30,283 bases of DNA, taken from an uncultured Fretibacterium sp. Its GTDB lineage: Bacteria; Synergistota; Synergistia; Synergistales; Aminobacteriaceae. Shown piece after piece: positions 17,167-24,605 of this stretch (position 1 is its first letter; every line of letters starts with the position of its first letter). Location: contig CALAUZ010000339.1 in NCBI GenBank assembly GCA_937892105.1, positions 1 to 30,283 of the forward strand. The letters run 5' to 3'. The translations under genes were made by a program, and so were the position numbers. Below the pieces are notes generated by a model. That model had not been told where the DNA came from, searched no databases, and was given only the letters and a program-made list of their open reading frames with translations.

Positions 17167-18231
17167 ATGGCAGGGAAAAAACCAGATATTTCGGGACTTA
17201 TGCAGTCAAAAGTTACATGGGCAGTCATCGCTGAAGCATTGATACTCCTAGTATGCTTCATCATTCGCCCGGACTTCTTCAGCATAAGTTACCAGCCTTC
17301 AACAGGTATGCTTTACGGAAGCCTCATAGACATTGTGAACCGTTCCGCCGAGATAACCATAATCTCTATGGGTATGACACTCGTTATTGCGCTTGGAGGC
17401 ACTGACTTATCCGTTGGGGCACTCGTTGCAGTCGCGGGAGCTATAGCCTTGAAGTTCCTGCGATGGGACGTGCTGACTTACACCACACCTGGAGATTACA
17501 CGGTGTATCCTTACGTCTTCGTCATTGTTGTACCCTTAATCGTCTGCGCTTTAATGGGGCTGTTCAACGGCTTTCTTGTCGCTAAGGGCGGTATACAGCC
17601 GATTATCGCAACACTAATCCTCATGGTTTGCGGACGAGGTGTCGCACAGATACTCACTGACGGAAAACAGTTCACTACAGGTTATTCGCCATTCAGGATC
17701 ATTGGGCAGGGCAGCTTCCTTTGCCTTCCAATGCCCATAGTCATAACGATTATTGTTGTTGTCGCTGTCGCATTGTTCACGAGGAAGACGGCTTTCGGCG
17801 CATTCGTGGAATCTGTTGGCGTTAATCCCAGTGCCAGCAGACTTTCTGGCATAAAAGCGGGCAGCGTAATATTAATCGTCTTCATGATTACAGGGCTGTT
17901 ATCCGGAATTGCCGGACTGATATATTCCAGCAGGATTATGTCAAATGATTCCAATAATGCCGGCTTAAACTTCGAGATGGACGCTATTCTTGCAGTCGTA
18001 ATCGGCGGCACTAACATGGCTGGAGGAAGGTTCAGTCTTACAGGGACGATTATAGGTTCGCTCATCATAAGAACCATAGTTACTTTCGTGTACTATTTCG
18101 GCATCGTTGCTGAAGCTACTATGGCGTTCAAGGCATTAATCATCGCGGTCGTTATCGTTCTACAGTCCGAACCTGTGAGACGGTATTTCGCCAAGCGTGC
18201 GGCCATGAGTAAAGGAGGTGTTGAGGCATGA
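17167..18231 (+). CDS. Sugar ABC transporter permease, YtfT-like
   Basis: This is an inner-membrane RbsC-family permease of 354 residues. It carries the canonical SMGMTLVIALGGTDLSVGAL loop near residue 72, FNGFLVAKGGIQPIIATLILM, and the coupling segment AFVESVGVNPSASRLSGIK, with VVIGGTNMAGGRF near the C-terminus. It begins one base after the ATPase stop, with GAAGGAG nine bases upstream of the ATG. Its stop overlaps the next permease start, and AAAGGAGGTG inside its end serves that gene. The order ATPase-YtfT-YjfF matches the E. coli ytf operon. Confidence 0.93.
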   Translation: MAGKKPDISGLMQSKVTWAVIAEALILLVCFIIRPDFFSISYQPSTGMLYGSLIDIVNRSAEITIISMGMTLVIALGGTDLSVGALVAVAGAIALKFLRWDVLTYTTPGDYTVYPYVFVIVVPLIVCALMGLFNGFLVAKGGIQPIIATLILMVCGRGVAQILTDGKQFTTGYSPFRIIGQGSFLCLPMPIVITIIVVVAVALFTRKTAFGAFVESVGVNPSASRLSGIKAGSVILIVFMITGLLSGIAGLIYSSRIMSNDSNNAGLNFEMDAILAVVIGGTNMAGGRFSLTGTIIGSLIIRTIVTFVYYFGIVAEATMAFKALIIAVVIVLQSEPVRRYFAKRAAMSKGGVEA

Positions 18232-19253
18232 GGAACAGACAGAGTTTTCTGGGAAGGATAACTAACCCGAAATACATCATGGTGTATGCGACGATAGGAA
18301 TATTTCTTGCTGTATATGCTTTCGGCGCAATACTTTACGGGGACAAGGGATTTATGACGGTCAGGACGTTCGTCAACCTCTTCATCGACAACGCATATTT
18401 TGGAATTTCAGCTGTCGGAATGACTATGGTACTCATTACGGGAGGTATTGACCTGTCAGTTGGTGCTGTCGCGTCTTTAACGGGAATGTTCATCGCTTAC
18501 GGCACTTCCGTACTCAACCTTCACCCTGTCATTTGCATTGCGGCGGCTCTCATTATGGGAGTTGGCTTGGGACTTCTCATGGGCTGTGTGATACATTACC
18601 TGAACGTTCCGCCATTCATCACAACTTTGACGGGAATGTTCCTGGCTCGCGGAGTGTGTTCGCTAATCAGCAGGGAATCCATAGACATTAATCACCCGAT
18701 GATAGATGCTCTTGCCGGCTGGAAGGTCTACCTAATGAAGTATTCGGGAGGACAATGGGTCAAGATAAAGCCGATTGCTTTCGTGAACTTCAACGTCATA
18801 TTGTTCATGGTCATGATACTTCTGGGAGCGTTCATTCTTCAGCGCACAAGATTTGGAAGGAACATTTATGCCATTGGCGGCAACGAACAGTCTGCGGCAT
18901 TAATGGGTCTTCCTGTTGGGCGGACTAAAGTGCTTGTGTACGGCTTCAACGGACTGTGCTCTGTACTTGCGGGGATAAGTTATGCGCTTTACGTGAAGAG
19001 CGGCTGGAACTTGTCGCTTCAAGGGGGAGAGCTTGAAGTGATTACGTGCGCGGTTATCGGGGGAACCCTGCTTACGGGAGGAGTTGGGTACATGGCAGGA
19101 ACTTTCTTTGGCGTACTGCTGAAGTCGATAATCCCAGTACTAATTACGTTCAACGGCAATCTTCTTTCTTGGTGGGGGAAGATAGCTACAGGAATATTAC
19201 TGCTGCTATTCATATGCATACAAAAAGGTGCAGGAAAGAGGATGAAAACGTAA
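18228..19253 (+). CDS. Sugar ABC transporter permease, YjfF-like
   Basis: This is the second membrane subunit of the YtfR-type importer, 341 residues. It shows AVGMTMVLITGGIDLSVGAV near residue 64, NVPPFITTLTGMFLARGV (a strong YjfF-like segment), TRFGRNIYAIGGNEQSAALMGL, and AVIGGTLLTGGVGY. The ATG overlaps the upstream TGA by four bases (ATGA), and a near-perfect Shine-Dalgarno lies seven bases upstream, so it is translationally coupled to the YtfT-like gene. It is the last gene of the transport operon and is followed 12 bases later by a hairpin terminator. Confidence 0.93.
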   Translation: MRNRQSFLGRITNPKYIMVYATIGIFLAVYAFGAILYGDKGFMTVRTFVNLFIDNAYFGISAVGMTMVLITGGIDLSVGAVASLTGMFIAYGTSVLNLHPVICIAAALIMGVGLGLLMGCVIHYLNVPPFITTLTGMFLARGVCSLISRESIDINHPMIDALAGWKVYLMKYSGGQWVKIKPIAFVNFNVILFMVMILLGAFILQRTRFGRNIYAIGGNEQSAALMGLPVGRTKVLVYGFNGLCSVLAGISYALYVKSGWNLSLQGGELEVITCAVIGGTLLTGGVGYMAGTFFGVLLKSIIPVLITFNGNLLSWWGKIATGILLLLFICIQKGAGKRMKT

Positions 19254-19265
19254 AAAGATAAATGA

Positions 19266-19292
19266 CCACCGACTCAAGTCGGTGGCTTTTCT
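19266..19292 (+). terminator. Terminator hairpin after the ABC operon
   Basis: A perfect eight-base-pair stem (19266-19273 with 19278-19285) with a TCAA loop is followed by CTTTTCT. Its position makes it the operon terminator. The stem core, CCACCGAC paired with GTCGGTGG, also resembles hairpins I recall near the ends of IS200/IS605-family elements, so a double origin is possible. Confidence 0.75.
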
Positions 19293-19459
19293 AGTGCCTG
19301 AAAGTCATAATTTAGGTTAAAGCATGATAAATTACAAGAAATGTTGCCTTCTACCATCAATCCTACGAGACATATCCGTCATGAATACCTCCGTCTTCAC
19401 GTCAAATACACCTTATGCGAGAATATAACGATGGATATTACAGGCTGAGTTTTCTTCCC
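19293..19459. other. Non-coding gap between convergent operons
   Basis: These 167 AT-rich bases lie between the ABC terminator and the leuD stop. I found no tRNA and no convincing operator. The only reading frame with a ribosome site is on the minus strand (19332-19382, GGAGG five bases before ATG), which would encode 16 residues rich in Arg; I do not call it a gene. No clear second terminator for leuD is visible. Confidence 0.5.
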
Positions 19460-19963
19460 TTACTTCCCGGCAAACCTCGCCCTCATCATAGGCTTTATCC
19501 CGCCAGCCTCAAGTATCTTCATGGCCTGGTCTCCTAGCTTCTCACACTCCAGAACCTCTCCCGTCTCCTTAACACTCACAGTCCCTGCGTCAAGGTCAAG
19601 CGTCAAAGTCTGCCCAGCCATAACACGCTGGTTAATCCCCTTGCATATCACTGGAAGAAGCCCCAAGTTCACGGCATTCCTGAAGAATATCCTCGCAAAC
19701 GAATCCGCAAGTACCCCGACAGCTCCCATGTTCAGCAGCGCAATCGGAGCATGTTCCCGCGATGATCCGCAGCCAAAATTCCGCCCCGCAACCACAAAAC
19801 CTCCATTTGGAAAATTCCCTGCGATATCCTCACTCACTCCGCTCAAACAGTGAGAACCTATCTCCTTTGGGTCAGTAATTGCAAGAAAACGTCCAGGATA
19901 TATCTGGTCTGTGTCAATGTTGTCGCCGATTACTATACATTTTCCCGTCAAAACTTTCTCCAT
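19460..19963 (-). CDS. leuD: 3-isopropylmalate dehydratase family, small subunit (LeuD-like)
   Basis: This is the small swivel-domain subunit of an iron-sulfur hydro-lyase, about 167 residues, of the archaeal/homoaconitase-related LeuD type. Visible marks are GDNIDTDQIYPGRFL near the N-terminus, GRNFGCGSSREHAPIAL (the conserved serine and arginine loop) and FARIFFRNAVNLGLLPV. The ATG at 19963 is preferred because AAGGAGG is seven bases upstream; the ATG two codons earlier is one base from that site. In the substrate loop the residues after PGR are FLAI rather than an Arg-containing YLRT. It lies 12 bases after the leuC stop. The substrate may be 3-isopropylmalate, citramalate or dimethylmalate; no leuA or leuB is nearby. 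Confidence 0.88.
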   Translation of the reverse strand: MEKVLTGKCIVIGDNIDTDQIYPGRFLAITDPKEIGSHCLSGVSEDIAGNFPNGGFVVAGRNFGCGSSREHAPIALLNMGAVGVLADSFARIFFRNAVNLGLLPVICKGINQRVMAGQTLTLDLDAGTVSVKETGEVLECEKLGDQAMKILEAGGIKPMMRARFAGK

Positions 19964-19975
19964 CTTCATTCCTCC

Positions 19976-21238
19976 TTAGTCCAGAAACTCGCGGGGATCT
20001 GTGATTTTACCGTATACCATGCTCGCCGCCACAGTCGCAGGGCTTGCAAGGTACATCAATGCTTCAACTGAACCCATGCGTCCAGGAAAATTCCTGTTGG
20101 TACTCGTTATGCATACTTCACCAGGCGCGAGAATACCTTCATGCGCTCCCAGACATGCACCGCAGCCAGGCGTTGAAATTGTAGCTCCTGCGTTCATGAG
20201 GTCAGTTATGTAGCCGCGTGTTATGCATTCCAGCATTACTTCACGCGACGCAGGTATTACTACGAGGCGTGTATATTCCGGAATATGCCTGCCCTTGAGT
20301 ATCTTCGCGGCAACCGCAATATCTTCAACCCTTCCGCCTGTGCATGAACCTATGTATCCCTGATTGAGTTTCACATCGCCCTGTGCAATTACGCTCCTCA
20401 ATGTGTGAACGTTCTCGACACTGCTGGGACATGCAAGTTCAGGCTCTAACTCTGAAACATCGAAAACGTAACTTTCTGCGTACCTGCAGCCTTTATCCGT
20501 ATACTGGACTTCATACGGTCTTACAGCGCGTTTGCTGACGTAATCCAGCACTTCATCATTGGGCTGCATATATGCAGTCTTTGCTCCCATCTCTACTGCC
20601 ATGTTGCAGATTGTCATTCTTCCGGCAACATTGAGACTGTCAACGTAGCTCCCAGTGAAATCTATTGCCTTATATACAGCACCATCAGCACGAATTTTCC
20701 CCAACACCGCAAGTATTACGTCCTTTGGGAAAACTCCTTTGGGTGCTTCACCCTCAAGCCTAACCTCGATAATCTCCGGCACTCTGAACCATAGTTCGCC
20801 CGTCATTAGTATCGTAGCCATGTCAGTAGCCCCGCAGCCTGTTCCCATTGCGCCGAAAGCACCGTGAGTTGTGGTGTGGCTGTCTGTCGCAACAACTATC
20901 ATTCCTGGATATATTACGCCAGCTTCAGGCATTACCTGATGACATACACCTGTGTTAGTGTCAAAGTGATACTTCAGGTTATTCTTGAGAGCGAACTCAC
21001 GCATAGCCTTGTGATTTTCGGCACTCTTAATGTCGGGGCATGGCGCGTAATGATCGAAAACGAATGCGCATCGTTTGTTGTCCCAGACTTTTTTCCCGCC
21101 CATCTCGTAGAATGAGTAGACTGTCTGAAGGTATAAGTCGTTGATTTCGGCGAAGTCTATTTTTGCGTTGACGATTTCGCCCGTCTGAATTGAGGATTTC
21201 CCGCTGTTCTTCATGAGTATCTTTTCGATGGCGTGCAA
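19976..21238 (-). CDS. leuC: 3-isopropylmalate dehydratase family, large subunit (LeuC-like)
   Basis: This is the large subunit of the aconitase-superfamily hydro-lyase. It is 420 residues from a TTG start whose N-terminus then reads HAIEKIL, as in the family, with GAGGGGG seven bases upstream. An upstream TTG at 21256 lacks a site. The cluster ligands are Cys299 (GSCTGGR), Cys359 and Cys362 (GCGACLG). The conserved DHYAPCPD, VATDSHTTTHGAFG and STNRNFPGRMGS segments are present. It is divergent from a GntR regulator, which is more typical of a catabolic or specialised dehydratase than of a leucine operon. 2,3-dimethylmalate or methylmalate dehydratase is a real alternative. Confidence 0.88.
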   Translation of the reverse strand: MHAIEKILMKNSGKSSIQTGEIVNAKIDFAEINDLYLQTVYSFYEMGGKKVWDNKRCAFVFDHYAPCPDIKSAENHKAMREFALKNNLKYHFDTNTGVCHQVMPEAGVIYPGMIVVATDSHTTTHGAFGAMGTGCGATDMATILMTGELWFRVPEIIEVRLEGEAPKGVFPKDVILAVLGKIRADGAVYKAIDFTGSYVDSLNVAGRMTICNMAVEMGAKTAYMQPNDEVLDYVSKRAVRPYEVQYTDKGCRYAESYVFDVSELEPELACPSSVENVHTLRSVIAQGDVKLNQGYIGSCTGGRVEDIAVAAKILKGRHIPEYTRLVVIPASREVMLECITRGYITDLMNAGATISTPGCGACLGAHEGILAPGEVCITSTNRNFPGRMGSVEALMYLASPATVAASMVYGKITDPREFLD

Positions 21239-21258
21239 AATATTTCCCCCTCGCAATA

Positions 21259-21287
21259 TAGTTATGTATATCGTATACAGTATTCAA
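21259..21287 (-). promoter_or_regulatory. Predicted leuC promoter
   Basis: On the minus strand a TTGAAT -35 box (21287-21282) is 17 bases from TAACTA (21264-21259). A GTATAC-containing element sits exactly in the spacer, as expected for a repressor site. The -10 box is weak. Confidence 0.5.
21269..21279. promoter_or_regulatory. Putative GntR operator, copy 1
   Basis: The 11 bases TATCGTATACA contain the palindrome GTATAC (21273-21278), a core typical of FadR-subfamily GntR sites. An identical copy lies exactly 77 bases away. This copy is in the spacer of the predicted leuC promoter. Confidence 0.6.
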
Positions 21288-21333
21288 GTTTTGGAGTAGG
21301 GAAAAAATATCATAGTGCCGCGAAAATTGCAAG

Positions 21334-21339
21334 TATAAT
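21334..21339 (+). promoter_or_regulatory. Predicted -10 box of the GntR gene
   Basis: A perfect TATAAT is found 45 bases before the GntR start codon. The -35 region at 17-base spacing (CATAGT) is poor. The expected transcription start falls in operator copy 2. Confidence 0.5.
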
Positions 21340-21345
21340 AACGAA

Positions 21346-21356
21346 TATCGTATACA
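21346..21356. promoter_or_regulatory. Putative GntR operator, copy 2
   Basis: This is a second identical TATCGTATACA, with GTATAC at 21350-21355. It begins six bases after the predicted -10 box of the GntR gene, where a repressor would block its own transcription. Confidence 0.6.
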
Positions 21357-21383
21357 CATATCGTGAAGGCAGGAAAAATATTC

Positions 21384-22028
21384 ATGGAGCAGATAAAAAA
21401 AGCCTTGCCTATAAGGGTTGAGATAACATCAATCTTGAAGAAGGCCATATATTCGCGGGAATACATAGCAGGTGATGAGCTAAGTCTTACGGAAATGGCA
21501 GAACGTCTAGGAGTTAGCAGAACACCAGTACGTGAGGCGTTTCAGACTTTGGCGGAAGAAGGGCTGATCACTCTCAGAATGAACAGGGGAGCAATAGTGA
21601 ACAGCATAGACCGCAAATTCATTCGTGATTGCTTTGAAATGCGCATACTTCTGGAGTCTGAAGCAGCATACCGTGCCGCAAAGAATGGCATGAAGACAGA
21701 CGACTTGCTGCCGGAACTGTATGCAATGAATGATAGTCATGAGAATATTGACCGTGAGACCTACGAGAGGCTGAACGAAAATATACATATGAGGATATGG
21801 GAGGCTTCCGACAATGGGAAAATGAAGCGTTATCTCATGGAGTTATGGAACGGCCCCAGCACTGGACACAGTATTGCCGAGTCTTCACAGCATTATATCT
21901 ACTCGACAAGTGAACATATAGAAGTTCTTGAAGCCATACGGGACGGTAAGCCCGAAGAAGCAAAACACGCAATGGCAATGCACATAACCCGAAGCATGGG
22001 TAATATTCTCGCAAAATATCCGGAGTAA
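21384..22028 (+). CDS. GntR-family transcriptional regulator, FCD (FadR-like) type
   Basis: This is a predicted DNA-binding repressor of 214 residues. The N-terminal winged helix-turn-helix contains LSLTEMAERLGVSRTPVREA, and the wing follows in LAEEGLITLRMNRGAIV. The C-terminal helical FCD ligand domain shows FEMRILLESEAA, NENIHMRIWEASDN, and SEHIEVLEAIRDGKPEEAKHA followed by MHI. The usual metal-binding Asp before the FH-type histidine is Asn here, so metal binding may be altered. The ATG at 21384 has AGGA eight bases upstream; a GTG at 21363 is less likely. It is divergent from leuCD and probably controls both itself and leuCD through the two GTATAC elements. radA starts three bases later. 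Confidence 0.92.
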   Translation: MEQIKKALPIRVEITSILKKAIYSREYIAGDELSLTEMAERLGVSRTPVREAFQTLAEEGLITLRMNRGAIVNSIDRKFIRDCFEMRILLESEAAYRAAKNGMKTDDLLPELYAMNDSHENIDRETYERLNENIHMRIWEASDNGKMKRYLMELWNGPSTGHSIAESSQHYIYSTSEHIEVLEAIRDGKPEEAKHAMAMHITRSMGNILAKYPE

Positions 22029-22031
22029 GCC

Positions 22032-23387
22032 ATGCCGCCAGCAAAAATAACACGTTACATCTGCTCCGAATGCGGCTATACTACCACCACTAAGACGGGC
22101 AAATGTCCCTCCTGTAACTCATGGGGAACGTTCGAGACATTACAGGAGGCATCTCATGCGTTACAAACACAGAATACTGCGCCGTGTGCAAAGATAATCA
22201 GTGCCCTTGACGTTAAAGCACCCTCAAGGATTGCTACGGGGATCGGCGAACTTGACCGCGTATTAGGAGGGGGATTAGTTCCCGGCGGTGTTGTGCTGAT
22301 AGGCGGACAACCTGGCATAGGGAAATCAACACTTCTTCTTCAGGCTGCCGGAAGTGTCGCAAAGAATAATAACGCTTCCGTCCTCTATGTTTCAGGCGAG
22401 GAATCTGACGCACAAGTTGCCCTTAGAGCTTCAAGGATTAACGTTGCAACTGAGAAACTTTATCTTTATTCCGGCTCAAACCTTGAAGATGCCCTGCGTA
22501 ATATCGAGACTGGTAAATTCGCATTTATGGTACTCGACAGTGTACAGGCCATGACTACCGGCAGCGATTCCGGCTGGCCTGGAACGCTATCGCAAGTACG
22601 TGCTGTTGCACAGAGGGTAGTTGAGTGTGTTCGGGAACACAATATCCCCGCCGTAATGATTGGACATATCACTAAAGATGGGAAAATTGCCGGCCCAATG
22701 ATGCTTGAACACATGGTAGATACTGTGCTTAATTTTTCGGGCGAGGGCTATTCGTCATACAGAATGCTGCGTGCCGTAAAGAACCGTTATGGAAGTACGG
22801 ACGAGCTTGGAGTTTTCGAGATGACGGAGAACGGATTAATGGCAGTTGCGGATAAAAGCGGTCTGTATTGGAACAGGGACGATGTATCAGTTCCTGGTGT
22901 CGCAATGACCATAGCACTTGAGGGGAATACGCCGCTTGCCGCAGAAATTCAGACTTTGGCAGCACGTACAGTTTTCCCTTATCCCAGAAGGACATCGAGG
23001 GGTATTGAGCTTAACAGGTTTCAGCTTCTCACGGCAGTAATCGACAGGAGGTGCAGTATTTCCACGAACAGCCACGACTTATACATCAACGTTGCAGGGG
23101 GGCTAAGCCTTCAAGACCCAAGCGCGGATCTTCCAGCGTGTGCCGCAATAGCCTCTGCATTGAGGAACATTCCGCTTCAGTCCGGAACTTGCTGGCTTGG
23201 CGAGGTAGGTTTGGCGGGAGAAGTGAGACCGGTAACACGTATTGACCTCAGACTGAAGGAGGCGGCAAGGTTAGGTTTTCACACTGCTGTTGTGAGTTCG
23301 CGGGAACAAGTGAAGTTTGACGGCATGAAGATAGTACGCGTAACGCATATTGATGGGGCGTTGGCGGGGCTGGTCAGTTCCAGATGA
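22032..23387 (+). CDS. radA: DNA repair protein RadA/Sms
   Basis: RadA is a RecA-related ATPase/helicase that helps branch migration in recombination and repair. The 451 residues show an N-terminal zinc finger (Cys11, Cys14, Cys25, Cys28), Walker A GGQPGIGKST (91-100), VLYVSGEESDAQ, the RadA-specific KNRYG motif (250-254; usually KNRFG), and a C-terminal Lon-like domain with INVAGGLSLQDPSADL and WLGEVGLAGEVRPV. The ATG lies three bases after the GntR stop, with GGAG six bases upstream, so the two are probably co-transcribed. Its last 14 bases overlap the end of the convergent pseudopilin gene. Confidence 0.97.
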   Translation: MPPAKITRYICSECGYTTTTKTGKCPSCNSWGTFETLQEASHALQTQNTAPCAKIISALDVKAPSRIATGIGELDRVLGGGLVPGGVVLIGGQPGIGKSTLLLQAAGSVAKNNNASVLYVSGEESDAQVALRASRINVATEKLYLYSGSNLEDALRNIETGKFAFMVLDSVQAMTTGSDSGWPGTLSQVRAVAQRVVECVREHNIPAVMIGHITKDGKIAGPMMLEHMVDTVLNFSGEGYSSYRMLRAVKNRYGSTDELGVFEMTENGLMAVADKSGLYWNRDDVSVPGVAMTIALEGNTPLAAEIQTLAARTVFPYPRRTSRGIELNRFQLLTAVIDRRCSISTNSHDLYINVAGGLSLQDPSADLPACAAIASALRNIPLQSGTCWLGEVGLAGEVRPVTRIDLRLKEAARLGFHTAVVSSREQVKFDGMKIVRVTHIDGALAGLVSSR

Positions 23388-24510
23388 AGCCTTCAAGGTT
23401 CTTGAGTTTCCATGACGCGCGGGATACGTAGATTGTGTTGTGAGGGTAGCTGGTGTAATCTTGCTCACTACTCACTTTTGTACCCCATTCTGAGGCTGTA
23501 GGGTGTGCGTATGGCGGCCAAGACTTTGGGCGTTCGCTTATGTGAGTGTAATCTAGCCCACCTGTAGCCATTATCCATAGCGTGAATATGTTTTTCTGCG
23601 TGTCAAGTTCCATGTATATTTCGAGTATGCCTTTCTCCTGATTGTATTTGTCTCCCCAGTTTTGTGCATCATCGGTCAACTCACGGAATGCAAATTGTCT
23701 CTCATTGTCCTTTGTATGTACGAACATCTGTACGCACTTCAGGTACATTAACTCACCTGCCGGAGGAATTGGTATATCCGTTAAAGGTATATTGTGAGCT
23801 ATGCCATAGGCTTTGATTTCCGTATCCAAGTATGTCCCATTCAGATTAGCCTCACTCAGATAAAAAGGTATTCCAAGTCCTTCCATGACAGCCCATCTCC
23901 TGATATTTGTGGTATCTGTAGGTTCTTTGAATTCTGATCTATCGTTGAACAAGTTCTGATTCTTTCCAGTGCCTGTTGTATTGTCCAATAGGTGTAGTTT
24001 TGCTATCCCAATATTGCTATCATTTGAACTAAATTCGTAGGAACTTTGGTCTCCTGTTCCACCTGTTCCTGTAATTGTCATATTAATTTCATTATCTGAC
24101 CCAGATGAAAAATCCTTCTGAGCATAAAGTAAAGTTAGAGTGTTTCCATAATATATATTATCTTTCGACAGTGGCGTAGCACCCTCCTCTACAGCAATGG
24201 GAAGTATCTTGTCTTTAAGTGCCCTGTTCACTGGAGGAGTTACACCTTCCCCTGTAATCTGATTTAGCGCGTGCCTGACAAGAGAAGGCGTTTTCAGCCT
24301 CCATAACCCCAACCCTGCATGTCTCATCTTGTCGTCAAAGAACAATATTACCCTCTCTGCATGACTTCTGGCCGTAAGAACCTGCTGTGTCTTCGTGTAA
24401 AATGACATTAGAAGATAGAATGACGTACACAGAACAATAATGAAACCTGCCTGAAGCATCATAGTAATGAGAAGCTCAGTAAGTACGAAAGCTCTTGAAC
24501 GTTTTACCAT
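23374..24510 (-). CDS. Orphan PilW-like type IV pseudopilin-related protein
   Basis: The 378-residue protein starts with a short basic leader, MVKRSRA, followed by FVLTELLITMMLQAGFIIVL. This is a type IV prepilin signal with Glu at +5 and a long hydrophobic helix, but with Ala instead of Gly before the cleavage point. FFDDKMRHAGLGLW near residue 55 is typical of PilW-type minor pilins. The middle region is rich in Asn, Thr, Gly and Ser and has no recognised domain. The ATG at 24510 follows AAAGGTG. No other pilus or secretion gene is nearby, and the gene is AT-rich against its neighbours (about 38% GC by hand count over 23941-24240). Its 3' end overlaps radA by 14 bases. Confidence 0.7.
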   Translation of the reverse strand: MVKRSRAFVLTELLITMMLQAGFIIVLCTSFYLLMSFYTKTQQVLTARSHAERVILFFDDKMRHAGLGLWRLKTPSLVRHALNQITGEGVTPPVNRALKDKILPIAVEEGATPLSKDNIYYGNTLTLLYAQKDFSSGSDNEINMTITGTGGTGDQSSYEFSSNDSNIGIAKLHLLDNTTGTGKNQNLFNDRSEFKEPTDTTNIRRWAVMEGLGIPFYLSEANLNGTYLDTEIKAYGIAHNIPLTDIPIPPAGELMYLKCVQMFVHTKDNERQFAFRELTDDAQNWGDKYNQEKGILEIYMELDTQKNIFTLWIMATGGLDYTHISERPKSWPPYAHPTASEWGTKVSSEQDYTSYPHNTIYVSRASWKLKNLEGFIWN

Positions 24511-24539
24511 TAAGTACACACCTTTTGCGTAAATTATTC

Positions 24540-24568
24540 TTGCCTAAAAATTTCACACAGGATATTAT
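24540..24568 (+). promoter_or_regulatory. Sigma-70-type promoter of the desulfoferrodoxin-ferritin pair
   Basis: TTGCCT (24540-24545) and TATTAT (24563-24568) are separated by 17 bases in the AT-rich gap before the desulfoferrodoxin gene. This puts transcription start about 30 bases before the ATG, with GGGGG as the ribosome site. No PerR-type palindrome was identified. Confidence 0.65.
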
Positions 24569-24605
24569 TATTCTAACAAAAATTTTCAGGGGGTAAAATT
24601 CAGAA

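Noticed and set aside
19332..19382. A 16-residue minus-strand ORF with GGAGG five bases before its ATG
   Set aside because: It is too short and has no similarity that I recognise. It may be chance or part of a relic element, so it is mentioned only in the gap annotation.
19254..19459. A possible tRNA or small RNA gene in the convergent gap
   Set aside because: No cloverleaf, anticodon arm or conserved T-arm sequence could be found on either strand.
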